Source: Salvator merianae | Lineage: Eukaryota > Chordata > Lepidosauria > Squamata > Teiidae | DNA: 64,000 nt | Direction of reading: 5' to 3' | NCBI GenBank assembly: GCA_003586115.2 | Contig: QVOM02000116.1 | Location: forward strand, 43,595,024 to 43,659,023 | In this document: one piece after another, positions 47,760 to 59,040 of the stretch | Position numbering within the stretch: position 1 is the stretch's first letter | How the letters are laid out: each line of letters begins with the position of its first letter | Made by a program: the position numbers and the translations under genes | The notes under the pieces: model-generated | Databases searched by the model: none | What the model was told of the DNA's origin: nothing | Seen by the model: the letters and a program-made list of their open reading frames with translations, nothing else

Positions 47760-48400
47760 CGGTGGTTGTCTTCTTGCTGCTGCTGCCACTTGAGAGGGCT
47801 TATTGGACTTCTCAGAGGCTTTGCTGATGATGAAACACAGGAAATGGCTTGGGGACATTTCCTGAATTTAAAGACAATCCCCCATCAAGTCCAAAGACTG
47901 ATCTTCCATCTTGACAGTGATGGGAGGAGACAACATGTGAACAACATGCCTCCTTATTAAGAATAGCACTATAAATCAAGCCCTGTTCTATAATGACAAG
48001 GGAAGGAGACACTGGGCTTGTTGTGATTCTTCCCCTTCTGCACAGATTATTCCTCCATTACTTATCTTAGGCCTTAAATGCCAGCTTGGAAAGGACATAT
48101 TTCAGAGGTTCTCAGCTGCAGCATTCCAGATGTTCTTGGACTTTAACTCTCACCCCAAACCACTTACTTAGCTAGAAAGTCTCACCAATGGAGTCTTTTC
48201 CTGGTTCTTAGCAGCAAGGAAGGTGCTGGGGAGTTTTTCTTGCAAGCCAAGTTTCTCTTTTTTTTAAAAGTGGCATGGGGCAATTCTTAAGGTCAAGATC
48301 TTCTCTCCCTCACTGACCCAAAACTAGGGCCAATTATAGGCTTTCTTGTGCTCTGGTGGAGTGGGGCAAGACCTGAAAGGGAAGCAGTCAGAAGCAGTCA
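47760..48400. other. No recognised feature
   Basis: No assignable repeat or gene. Confidence 0.35.
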
Positions 48401-48404
48401 CTAA

Positions 48405-48732
48405 GGGCCTGTTCGCACTTATGACAGTATAACAGTCTAATTAGCAGGGTTTGGGCGAGCCAGGATTAGCTACAGTGAGGAGTATTCACACTTGTCAGCA
48501 CTGAAACAGTTTGCGAGTTGACCAGCAGGAGAAGCCGTGTGAATGGGAGAGCATTAGTTAGGTAGCTGGGTCTGGACCTATAGGAGCTGGATCTGAACTT
48601 GGGTCCGAAATGGCTGCCAGGGTCCGGACCCCAAAGTCTGAACCTGGGTCCAAACAATCTGACAGCACTTCTGTGGCCATGCAGTCCCTGCCTCACCACC
48701 ATTTCACACCAGGAAGTGGTGCGAACACACCT
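48405..48732. mobile_element. Short DNA transposon (GTTCGCAC-terminus subfamily)
   Basis: Left terminus GGGCCTGTTCGCACTTATG and right terminus AAGTGGTGCGAACACACC form an inverted pair. The interior carries GGGTCCGGACCC-type palindromic text (TCTGGACCT, GGTCCGGACC). The flanking 3-mers do not match clearly, so the boundaries are approximate. Confidence 0.6.
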
Positions 48733-48777
48733 TTCCTGATCCGTATCTGATCATGCAAGTCATCTTCTAGACTATAA

Positions 48778-48957
48778 GGCCCTTTCTGCACTTGGCCTTA
48801 TTGCGGATTATATCCCGGAATAGGGACCTGCCATCCACATGCTAGTGCAAGCTATAAAAGGTCTTGCCCAGGGTCTACCATAGTCTGCACTAGCATGCAG
48901 ATAGCAGGTCTCTATTCTGAGATATAATCTGGAATAAGTCCAAGTGCAGAAAGGCCC
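48778..48957. mobile_element. Foldback MITE, 180 bp, TAA target duplication
   Basis: Flanked by TAA at 48775-48777 and 48958-48960. Arms of about 75 bases pair along most of their length: GGCCCTTTCTGCACTTGG, ATTATATCCCGGAATAGG and ATGCTAGTGCA on the left face TGCACTAGCAT, CTATTCTGAGATATAAT and CCAAGTGCAGAAAGGCCC on the right. No coding content. Confidence 0.92.
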
Positions 48958-49253
48958 TAATTTTCTTGACCAGCACTATTCGGCTTCAGGTGAGCATCTG
49001 GTGAGCCTCAGGTTGGCTTTGGTAGGTTTCAAGTCAGCTTGGCTTGTTTGCAGGTGTGAATGCTCCATTTCAGCAAGTGTCCTGGAATGTTCCTCTCACT
49101 TTATGCAGACAGAAAGGCTGCCTGAGGTGGGAAAAAAAGAAGAACAATAGAAGTCAGACTATCTGGGACTATCTGGACTAAGATGTCAAGATTGGAGAAA
49201 TTAACATAATTAATAGCTTTCTGGCAGCTAGAGTTGTCTGATGTGGAGTGCTT

Positions 49254-49395
49254 GGGCCTTTCTGCACTTTCTACCTTAGGATGGGATTATTATAGTCCAG
49301 CTGCTCCTGGTACAGCTATGAAGCACTCCACAGCTATACCAGGAGCAGCTGGACTATAATTATCCCATTCTAAGGTAGAAAGTGCAGAAAGGCCC
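49254..49395. mobile_element. Near-perfect hairpin MITE, 142 bp, CTT target duplication
   Basis: CTT flanks both sides (49251-49253, 49396-49398). The left arm from GGGCCTTTCTGCACTTTC through CAGCTGCTCCTGGTA pairs with the right arm TACCAGGAGCAGCTG through GAAAGTGCAGAAAGGCCC with only a few mismatches over about 63 bases. The loop is about 15 bases. A transcript across it would fold into a long stem. Confidence 0.95.
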
Positions 49396-49399
49396 CTTC

Positions 49400-50429
49400 T
49401 CACCTGAGGTGTTTATCCTGATTGGGAGGCAACCACAGACTTCCTGTACCAGGCTAGCACTAAAACATTTTTACAATGGGCTCTCCTTCCAGATTAAAAT
49501 TATTTGAGACTGGAACACAAGGCAATATTTCCAAATTAAAAGACTGTATTTGATATACTTAACTCACTAGGTCAGTTTCTCCCAGAACTGATTAACAGAA
49601 TCTGATGCAGAGAATAAAAACTTTTGTCCTATTAGCTGGCACCAAAGATATTCACTGCAGGATGCATAACATTAATCTTTGAATTAATCCTATTGTGTCT
49701 GATACCAGCTCAGGTTTACCTTATCTTCTAAGCAGGACCCAGAAATATCCCATGCTTTATGGAATCATTTCCCCTTAATGCAAATACAGTATCTGCAGGG
49801 GAGGGTGTGTGTTGAGAGTCCAGATGGAATGTTGAAGCTGAATTGCTTCAGCATATGATTTCCCTTTTATATTAGCTAGAGTTAGCATGGTCCCATCAGC
49901 ACACCAATATGGTCACCGTACTCTGCAGCCTTTGTGCCCAGTAACTCAGACCCGTGATTCTGCATTCTGCCTTTATTAATAACCAACCTTTTTTACATCA
50001 ATAGGAAAGGCAGTATTTTATCCAAATAAAATACGTTCTTATTAATTTCTCCTGTTTCTTTTTTTTACATCCTGGGATAACAATTTTTATTTCCAATTTC
50101 CTGTAAACATTTATTTTATGTGTACAATATGCTCAACTCAGAAAACTACTATTTTTGCTTGCTTTCCAGAACATCCATATTGGCTTGTTGTATTAGGAAG
50201 ACAGACCAATAAATAGATTTATAGGCCTATGGACATCCATACACACACTTCCTATGTACATTTACATCTTAGAGACTGGATTGACCTTATGTTTGAAAGG
50301 CCATGGGCGTATAAGTGTGCACTGATAACCAAAGGGGATTCACAAGGAGAATATCTTTCTGTGTGGTCTGGCCTCATGTGCTGTTTTCTGGTGCCCACTG
50401 AGGCTTGTCTGAGTTGTTGACACTTAGAG
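49400..50429. other. No recognised feature
   Basis: AT-rich, no coding domains or element ends recognised. Confidence 0.35.
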
Positions 50430-51308
50430 GTGGTAATGGTCTGGATGGGGGCCATTACATTGAAGCTGAATCCAGACAAGATGGAGGTGTTGTGTGTCAA
50501 TGAGTCTCGAGTCCGTGAAGTTGGGAAGCATCCTGTTCTTGATGGGGTTGTAATGCCCTGAAAGGGACAGGTATGAAATCTGGGGTGCTCTTGGACTCTG
50601 TGCTGATGCTTGAAGCTCAGGTGGAGGCCATGGCCAAGAGTGCCTATTTCCAACTATGGATGGTTAGACAGCTAAGAACTCTTCTTGACAGAGATGATTT
50701 GGCCACAGTTATCCATGGTCTGGTAACTTCCAGACTGGACTATTGTAATACTCTCTATGTGGGACTACCCTTAAAGATGGTTCGGAAGCAGCAGCTGGTG
50801 CAGAATGCAGACTGCTGACTGGGACAGCTGGCTGGATCCACATCACAGTGGTTTTAAAAGAGTTGCCCTGGCTACCAATTCACTACTGAGCCCAATTCAA
50901 GGTGTTAAGCTTAACTTACAAGGCCCTAAATGACTTGGACCCCAAATAGCTAAAGCAATGCCTTCTTCCATATCAACCTGCCCATGCCTTAAGATCTGTA
51001 GGGGAGGCCCTTATGGTTGTAATACTACCCTCAGTAGCAAAGGGGGTGGGTACCAGGGATGGGGCCTTCCCAGTGATGGCTCCCAGTCTATGGAATAGTC
51101 TCCCTCCTGAGGTCCATCATGCACCTTCACTTTACATGTTTTGGAAAGCAGTAAAGATGCATTTCTTTGCCCTGGTCTTTGTCTAAATAAGAAAATAGCT
51201 TTTCCTCCCCATTTTCAGACAGTTATTTTTTTAGCATGTTCATTTTATATTGGTTTTTAAACATAACCCGCCTTGAGACCTTCAAGTATAGGGTGGGATA
51301 AAAATGCT
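50430..51308 (+). mobile_element. L2-type LINE: ORF2 C-terminus and 3' UTR
   Basis: The frame at 50573-50818 contains the RT-C-terminal LINE signature VTSRLDYCNTLYVGLP followed by LQ-type QQLVQNA. Then come the usual 'LPWLPI'-type region (GAGTTGCCCTGGCTACCAAT), the 'ALND' stretch (AAGGCCCTAAATGACTTGG) and GGCTCCCAGTCTATGGAATA. The 3' end is ACCCGCCTTGAGACCTTCAA then GTATAGGGTGGGATAAAAAT. Stops and small gaps interrupt the frame. Upstream RT domains are missing. Confidence 0.88.
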
Positions 51309-51468
51309 AGGGTGCCATTTTGGGTGCCCTAACTTGGCCTATGTTCCACCTTGTGTGGATGCAGTGTGCTAAGAGGGGGCAGGGCGTCCCTTATTCCACA
51401 GCAGCATGTGGAAGGAAGGCCACTGGACCCTTTCCTGACACAGGATAATGTCCCATGAAGAAAGGGCC
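51309..51468. mobile_element. DNA-transposon fragment joined to the L2 tail
   Basis: CATTTTGGGTGCCCTAA, CACCTTGTGTGGATGCAGTG and CAGCATGTGGAAGGAAGGCC parallel 23795-23890 of the copy at 23496. The end GAAAGGGCC at 51468 fits the family's right terminus. Confidence 0.5.
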
Positions 51469-51510
51469 AAAGACAAAAATATTCTAGCACAGATAGGGTT
51501 TTTTGTATGT

Positions 51511-51515
<5 letters not shown>

Positions 51516-51545
<30 letters not shown>
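51516..51545. repeat. (CA)15 microsatellite
   Basis: Uninterrupted CA run. Confidence 0.95.
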
Positions 51546-51549
<4 letters not shown>

Positions 51550-53350
51550 GAAATGCACACACAGAATCATGCCTTCTTTTTCAAGTATAGCAAACATGAT
51601 GCTGTCCTTAGAAGAGTTCTTGCTAAAGAGGTGACCTGTTAATCCTATGAGTTAGGCACAGCTTCAGCCCAGCTGCATAGCACCTCTTGAGAGATTTCCC
51701 TTGCTGTTTTAAACATTGCTAGTTTTCTGCATGAATTAGTAAGGATACTTCAAACTGCTGGTTATAGATTCCACTTCAGATAACTCAATAGTTGCAATGC
51801 AGTCCTACAGACTGCTTTGGATGACCTACATCTGGACTCCCCCCACCCCCAGTATGCATACCTGTTCCTTCCTCTGCCCCCCCCCATTGTTACTGGATGT
51901 TAACAATGTGCTGATGCCACTCTAGTCTTTTCACTGAATCAGTTGAGGTAGTGTTGGTGCTGGAATGATGCACAGGGATTGGAAGGTGCTGGATGAGAGC
52001 CAATAAGCCGAAGTTGAATCTTGACAGGATAGAGTGGCCTTGGAAGGGGGGTGACTGCTTGTTCTCACCAGGGTCATATTTTACTTGAAGGAAGAGACAC
52101 AGAACCTGGAGTTGGTCCTGGATCCTGAATTGTTCTACATCGTACATTTAAACAGAATGGAAGTTGTCTTCAGTCTTTAGAGGTCAGACATCAAAGTGCA
52201 TTTCCGTATCTTTTAGGAGCTTCCCCATCCCCTTCAGGACTATCCTGCATTTGGATAATCCTAACACTGAGTCTGTTTCAGCTGCCAGAAAAGGGCCCAA
52301 GCAAAAGACTGCTGGTCTGAGCCCAATTCACCAGCAGTGTGGAGGGCAGCCAGTAGACTTTGGTGACCAGAACTGAAGGGGGTGTTTACAGCTAGCCACT
52401 ACTGGGTGTGTTCTGCACCCCCCATGGAGCTGCTTCACTTCTCCTTGCCCCTGGAAGGGTGACCCATTACTTACAGTTCAAGCATGAAAGCCCTCTGGCT
52501 TTGGGGCTCAGAACTGGAGGGGCTGACCCCAGCTGGCCTTCCTAGCATGCCCTCACCCACCTTCTACCAGCAGCTCCCAGAGTCATCACCCCAAGGTAAA
52601 TATGACCAGGCCTAAAATGGCCTCATTCCCCATTCTGTCCTAAGATGCAGTATAATGCTGAGGTGTGACTGTGGGCCAAGTGTCTGCAGACTGAGAACAA
52701 ATACTTCTAGCTGTGGCTGGTCACCTGCTAAACCATTCATGGGCTGGGATAGTATAATCTGGGTTCTGCTAGACTAGAAAGAAGCGTGGTTGAGGAAAGC
52801 AGAAGAATGGAAGACAGTCATGATTGAGATGGATGAATGGAATCAAAGAGATTCCTGAGATGACTTTGGAAGATACCAGTGGTAATACTAAGAACAGGTT
52901 AAAATGGCAACTGTTTGTCTGTACAGGATCTAGAAACTGAACTTGATTTGAAGGCACTGATCTAATAACCCATTGGATTACTAATATGCAATCTGTGGGG
53001 AACTAGGCTTACAAGAGAGTTGAATGCTGAACTATTTTGGAATAGTTATTGAGCTATGTGAATTTTCACATCCAGTTACACCCTTGTATCATATCAAGTG
53101 CAGTACTTCCATGTATAGACATTTCACTTCAGTCCTAATGTGCTTCCCTATTTGTTCTCTGTATCCACTGTAGCCCAGTGGTTAACCCACCCTATGTCTC
53201 AGGTCTGTAGAACTACGGCATTGTCCAGATTTTATAGTTATCTCCTGAAAGCCAGATTTACATGCACAGATCAATTAACATTATGGAGTATGTGTTCCCT
53301 AACCCTGATCTAATATGCAGGCATGCCTTCAATTAACTTTTCTTTACCAA
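51550..53350. other. No recognised feature
   Basis: No gene or named repeat. Poly-C-rich patches at about 51840-51848 and 51879-51886. Confidence 0.35.
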
Positions 53351-53359
53351 CACGTTGCT

Positions 53360-53800
53360 TTAACCCAGACTTGCTAGCAAACAGTGCAGAGCAAATGATG
53401 ATAAAAATCTCCTGAGAAAATTATTTATCTGTACTACACAGGCTGAAGGAAGCTTTGTTCCCCCTTTTTTATTATTAATAGAACAGCTTAATCAGATGTC
53501 ATTGAATACTCTGGTTAGAATAAAAGTAAGCTTCACAAACACTCTTGGCTGCAGAAGCCTTTGTAATCTCTTGATATTTGTTTCCTATTCTTTTCGTACT
53601 GTCTTTGAAGGAAAATATTTGAAGCACCAGGGTGTCTGAACTTTTCCTGCACTGAAATACATACACAGATGAAGTTGGGGGTAGGGGGGGAAGCAAAGCT
53701 GACAATTGTGATTGGACCTTTCTTTTGAGGTGCAGAGATAAGGCAGCATGGCAATCTGTTGCATAGGAACTGAATTAAGAGATGTCAGCAAGTCACAATA
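53360..53800. other. Candidate conserved non-coding block
   Basis: Repeat-free; contains GCTTAATCAGATGTCATTGA and TCTTTGAAGGAAAATATTTG motif strings. Several minus-strand open frames overlap without domain features. Confidence 0.28.
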
Positions 53801-53911
53801 TCAGTGCTTTTGTGAAGGTGCAATATACTCTCCGCCCAAAAAAGCTGAGGAAGAGTATTATAATACCCTGAAAATTTATTTGAAATACACCTGCATTTAA
53901 TGAAGCCTTTA

Positions 53912-54440
53912 GGTCTTTCCACGCTCACCCTTAAGTTGGTCCAGGAAGGGGTCCAGAGGCTTCCCTTCCACATGGTGGACCAGATTAAGGGAGGCCCCAC
54001 CCTCTGCTAGCAAGTTACATCCACATTGGACATAGCATAGCCCAGTCTAGGTGGCTAAAATGATTCATTAGACCAGAATACCTGTAGACCTGTGCAGAAG
54101 GGCACATGGTTCTCTGTTCTGTGTTAACAGGGGGACCCGTTTTGACAGTGCACCAAATTTCACTTCTGAAATGGGTCCCTCTGGGGCCCCGAGGCTAGGA
54201 ACTTTAACGGAATCTTTAGAACTTTCAACACTTAGCCATAATTCAGCCATAAGAAAACTCTTGATGTCAAGGACTACCAGTAATCCAGACCAAGAGCCTC
54301 CTAATCTGGAGTATGCTTCATTCTATGTAGATGGAGTGTACCAGAAGGGCTTTTTGATCTGTATTAATGTGTGGTCAGAAGAGGTCCTGAAGCATCCTTC
54401 ATAGCCCCATATTCCAGATCTAAGGCCAACAGATTTGAAC
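53912..54440. mobile_element. Short non-autonomous DNA transposon copy
   Basis: Left terminus GGTCTTTCCACGCTCACCC directly follows TTA (53909-53911). The centre has the family stem GACCCGTTTTGACAGTGCAC/CACTTCTGAAATGGGTCCC. The right terminus is not convincingly found; 54440 is approximate. Confidence 0.65.
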
Positions 54441-54539
54441 AAGCTCCTTTCTAAGTATTTATTACAATCGCCTTCCATACCGTTTTTTAAAGTATACTTC
54501 TGTGTATGTGTTTGCAGATGGAGTTGCATTCCACCCTAA

Positions 54540-55010
54540 CCTTTCCAATAACACATAACAAGGACAGACGTTTGCCTATTTAAGCTTCCCCCTACATTAA
54601 ATGTCCTTCATTGCTTTCTCAAAATCTTCCCTTTTCCACAGTGAATTTTAAAAATAGCACTCACTTTAGCGTTTCTATGAAGTGGAGAAGAACAGACGAC
54701 AATAGCACAGTAATTTAGGGGCCGATTTCGTTTGAATGCATGCTCTGTTAGATATTGAACCCTTTTGATATTTGGAAGCTTTGGGACTCGGTTCCCTGAA
54801 GGAAACTGTATAATAGGCACAATTCTTACAATAGCATTTGGCCCAAATGCCCCTGGATCATGACTGATCAATGGTTTGCACAGCTAGGGCTGATTGGAAT
54901 GCTCTGTAAGGTACGTTAGTACAGATGAAAGCCATTCAAAGTGCGTGAGCTGTCATTATTGCTCCTATTCATGGCTGTCATAACTTGCTTTAACAAATCC
55001 ACTTGCACCA
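54540..55010. other. Candidate conserved non-coding block
   Basis: Repeat-free sequence with motif strings GGGGCCGATTTCGTTTGAAT, GATCATGACTGATCAATGG and GAGCTGTCATTATTGC (TALE/Hox-like TGTCA and ATTA cores). Confidence 0.32.
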
Positions 55011-55200
55011 AAGACACCCACACGAGTCACATGAAAGTCGTCACATGATGGCAGCACTGAGGTAGCAGTAGTGGAAGCCATAGGTTGAGAATGGGAAAAT
55101 GTGGACCTCTGTTTAAATTCAGGTTTAAGTTCAGGATGGATTTCAGGTACGAGATTATTTTCTCCTTAATGCTGTAGCCCACTTCAGTGGATGTTCACAT

Positions 55201-55216
55201 CTCTCTCTCTCTCTCT
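55201..55216. repeat. (CT)8 simple repeat
   Basis: Uninterrupted CT run. Confidence 0.9.
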
Positions 55217-55490
55217 GGCTGTCTCCACATAAAGAATTTTTTCAGGTGACCATGGGTGGGTGGACGAATGCTCCCACCCCCATTTGGCCCCTGGACTCCC
55301 AAGATGTGGTTAGAACAACCTACTGGTAACTAGATAGAAATCATCCTGAGGTTGCCGTCCCTTTCCCTGTGTGGATGTGTGGAGGCTAATGGAGGTGACT
55401 CCAACACTGGAATTGCAGCCTGAATCACTGCCTCAGACCTGGCACTGCAGTCTTCTTCCAGCTATGCTTCTAGACCCTGCATGCAAGAGA

Positions 55491-55930
55491 GTTTCTGCAC
55501 TTACCCCATTAGATACAGACTAGCCAATCCAGATGAAGCAATCTGCCTGAAGGTTGGGACAGATTGCAGTTAGATGGGGGTAACACCCGGTTGTGAAGGA
55601 GGCTGATTTCCATCTGTTTTTCTTTATACTCTCAATACTATGTTTTTTTAAAAAAATAAAAACAAAAACATTATTATGGTAGTTTTATATTCTTTTATTA
55701 TTATTATTATTATTTTAAAAAATATTATGGTAGTTTTATTTTCTGAAAAATTAATAAAATTATTTTAAAAAAAAACCTGGACCAATACCATCTGCATAGC
55801 TATGTCCTGTTTCAGCCCAGCCCTGTGTTTCAGCCCCAAAGCTTGCAAGAGATTCGGAACTGGCCTCTGAGTTCTGACCACCAAGGTATTGGCCTGATTT
55901 CTGCAACAATCACCCCCTCCCCCTCCCCCG
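55491..55930. mobile_element. DNA-transposon copy interrupted by an AT-rich insert
   Basis: The left part has GTTTCTGCACTTACCCC and CAGACTAGCCAATCCAGATG; the right part has ACCAATACCATCTGCATAGC then CCAGCCCTG and CAAAGCTTGCAAGAG, as in other copies. Between them, 55620-55778 is an A/T insert with two copies of TATTATGGTAGTTTTAT (about 55671 and 55724) and an ATT run at 55694-55716. Confidence 0.45.
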
Positions 55931-55949
55931 TGAGGGTTAAATTTATGTA

Positions 55950-57000
55950 AAGCTTTGTTTAGACATAACAAAAGGGGCACCTCAGAGACACCGTGTGTGG
56001 CCTTTGTGTTGTGGCCCTTGTGCCTTCTCTAATCCATTTTTTCTAGCACAGAATGTTTATGAGGGGGGAAAGGGGTAGACTGGTGTGTGAACAATTCCAC
56101 CTCAAAGCCACTTATAAGCTGCCACAGAGATGCTTTTTTTTCATGTATCACAACTTACCCTACAGTAGAATTCTAAGGGTGATTTCAAGCACTCTAAAAC
56201 AACACATTAAAACAACAAAAGGCACTTAAAGGCAATAATAAGTTACCCAAAGGTAGCAAAACGACTACAAATGAACTCCTTGGGGCCCTGTTTTTTCCGT
56301 TGTTAATAATGTAGGGGACTTTGGTTTTGTTAATGGGAATCTGACATGCTTTAAAGCCTGTCATTCCAAAAGCACACATGGACAAGCCTCTCTCCATCAG
56401 ATGCTGCATCTCCCTTCCACTGCTTTCACTTACATGCAAGTAACATCAAAGCAATGAATGCACTTAAATTTATTTTCCTGTCTCCAGGGCCTGTGCTAAC
56501 TCTCCCGGTAGCGATTGTCTTACCAACCTATTAACTTACTTTTTAGAAAGCCATGCCTTTCACTCAGAGGCAGCTGACAGAAGGAATTCAGAGATGATGC
56601 TGATACCCGAAGAGACTTTTAAAATGGCATTTGCTGAAGTGTCACAGAGAAAAAGCTTAGCAGAGAGGAAGGATTTATGAATTGCAGGAAAAAATGAATG
56701 GCTTGAAAAAGTGAAGTGAAGTGGAGAGAGCTGGGATAGATACGATTTCTCATTGTGACTGACAGTCAAAATAAGACACTGATTTTTGATAAGGCACCAT
56801 GATGTCTTGTAATGATCATATCTGAACACTATTTATTTGCTGCTGGGGTCAGCACTGCTCATTAGATGCAAACTCTAAGGAAGAAAAACTCTATTTTTTT
56901 TACTTTTTTTACTTCTCATATAAAGATGTCATTAAGTGTTCTATGTTCCTTCAAATAAAAAATATCAAGAATTTTCAAAGTGGCTGACTCACTAACAGCA
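55950..57000. other. Candidate conserved non-coding block
   Basis: A long stretch free of recognised repeats. It has motif strings such as GTTGTTAATAATGTAGG, CTGACATGCTTTAAAGCCTG, CCGGTAGCGATTGTC and ACCTATTAACTTAC. Open frames on the minus strand have no family features. Confidence 0.33.
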
Positions 57001-57014
57001 GCAGTAGAATCTAT

Positions 57015-57867
57015 CTTCTTTTCCGCGCTTACTTCTGGAGCAGGATAGTGGAAGACCTAGCCCTCATCTGGACCTTCTTTTCCATACTCTGAACAGAAGA
57101 GGGAGACCCCATCCCCTGTTTAGGCTGCTCTATCTGCATTGGATGAAGCATAGCCTGGTCTAGGCAGCAAAAATGGCCACCTAGACCAGGATACTGGTAG
57201 ACATGCTTTGACAAGTGTATTAACAGTGCAGGGGTCTTTAGAATGAGACAGGGAGGCGTGCAGAAGAGCACACATCTCCCTGTTCCAGTTTAGCAGGTGA
57301 ACCCACTTCAGTGGTGCACCAAATTATGCCACTGAAATGGGTCCCCATAAGGCGCCAAACCTGGAGGTTGGCTATGAAGGTTGCAAATGCAAAAGGCTTG
57401 TTCTGAGACAGTAGGACTGTTGCTGTTGCCAGAATTGCTCCAGCCTGGTCTGGTCCTCCAGCCAGGTAAATGCGGAAACAGCCTATATCCTTGTTGTCCT
57501 TGATGTTATGTACTGTCAAGCAGGGTCAACTTCTTGTGACTGCACATTTTTCTTGGAGAGATAATAGAATGGTCTGCCTTTATTTTTTGCTAGAGAGACG
57601 CTGTGGACCAAACCTGCATCACTGGGAGTTTCCACGTGTTGTAAAAACAGTGGGAGAGACTTGGGTTTTCAGGGTGCACATGTTTACGCATGAAATTTAA
57701 AGCTGCCTCAAGTTTTAAGGAGGGTATTCTGTGCCTCTGCCCAATGCAGATGGTACAGCCTAAGCAGGGGTGAGGCCTCTCTCTTCTGTTCAGAGTATGG
57801 AAAAGAAGGTCCAGATGAGGGCTAGGCCCCACACTATCCAGTTCCAGAGGTAAGTGCGGAAAAGACC
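57015..57867. mobile_element. Pair of DNA-transposon ends forming a long inverted repeat
   Basis: The block at about 57015-57145 is nearly the reverse complement of about 57735-57867: CTAGCCCTCATCTGGACC and TTCTTTTCCATACTCTGAAC on the left face their complements at 57778-57826. A further terminus, TAAATGCGGAAACAGCC, occurs inside at about 57470-57487, so the arrangement is either two head-to-head copies or one copy with a rearranged internal end. The family's central stem lies at 57303-57345. Confidence 0.65.
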
Positions 57868-58530
57868 ATAGATTCTACTGCTGCTGTCAGTGAGTCAGTC
57901 ACTTGCAGCATATTGGGCTGTCAGGCAGCTGGGGCGGATGTTGTCTGCCCCCTTCTGTTTAGCAGCCAAGATGTTTCTCCTGCCACCTCAAGGGAAAGAG
58001 GGAGACAAGGATTTGAGCCACCACTGGTGCAGCAACAAAGGAAAGTATGTTGAGCAAGGAACCTTATCTTTCCCATGCCCACGGAGTTGGAGCCTTCCTG
58101 TCCACCCTGGCTGGTACATCCACTCCAAGGGCTTTCTCTCCTTGTATTTTTGTTTGGGTTCCCTATGCATCCAGGTACATCTATTTTTTTCTGCAGGTGT
58201 AGTCCATGTTTGCCCTTAAAAAAGAGGGAGGTGAGGGGGAACACCAGCACTGCCACCATAATATACGTCATCAATGCTCTTTGTGCCCTTGCCCTTGTCA
58301 CACTTTCCATCCTTGTTCACTAGCCTTTAATTTTATTAAAAAAAAAAAAAAAAGCAAGAAAATCCAGGTATAGAAAGATCCATTTATCTAGGTATCCATT
58401 TTTTTCTAAGTACAGAAAGCCAGAGACTCGAACAATGTTTCTAAGTCTTATTAGAAACTTATTATGGCTGCCCATTTTTCTACTCTTGTTTTCCTGGCAT
58501 ACTAATCCTGTAAGGAAGGTTTAGAAATAC
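57868..58530. other. No recognised feature; poly-A run at 58338-58353
   Basis: Open frames on both strands (57890-58323) overlap and lack domains. The A16 run could be the tail of an unidentified retroposon. Confidence 0.35.
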
Positions 58531-59040
58531 GGCTCTTTCTGCATGGACCCTTGATCTGGATTAAGGGCTCGTATAGTTCACATCTAGGCCTCCAGACCTG
58601 CACATTAATATGGATCTAGGAGCCCCATCCCCCCCGGTATGGCTCCGTCTGCTCTAGGCGGAGCATGATCCAGATTACGGAGGCCTTAATCTGGATCACT
58701 GGTGTATCCATTTAATCAAGATTATCAGTGGACCAGATTCAGAATACTGTAGAGGTGCAGAGCACACAGGACTGCCAGGGGGCAGATTTGATGGCACTCA
58801 ATAGCATGTTGCTGAAATTCACCCCACCCAGAGTGCATTTGTTCCTATCCCTCAAAGATGTGGAGATGCAGCCACAAAGCTTGTGTGAGCTTCCAAGGCC
58901 ACAGCATGGTCTGGTCAGATCAGCACCATTGGTGCAGGCTGTGCTGATTCTGTCTGTGCTTTCCTGTGGACGGGATCGATGGGTCTGACTATTCCGGACC
59001 CACTGATCCTGACCAACTGCAGGTACGTACAGAAAGGACG
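58531..59040. mobile_element. Short non-autonomous DNA transposon copy
   Basis: Left terminus GGCTCTTTCTGCATGGACC, right terminus ACGTACAGAAAGGACG. It is collinear with 24430-24869 (CTTGATCTGGATTAAGGG, GCGGAGCATGATCCAGATTA, GATCGATGGGTCTGACTATT). Flanking 3-mers do not match, so the ends are within a few bases. Confidence 0.75.

Noticed and set aside
47170..47793. 207-codon plus-strand open frame as a host gene
   Set aside because: Its central part is a CR1 LINE 3' end with the characteristic terminal wording, and the outer parts have no protein character.
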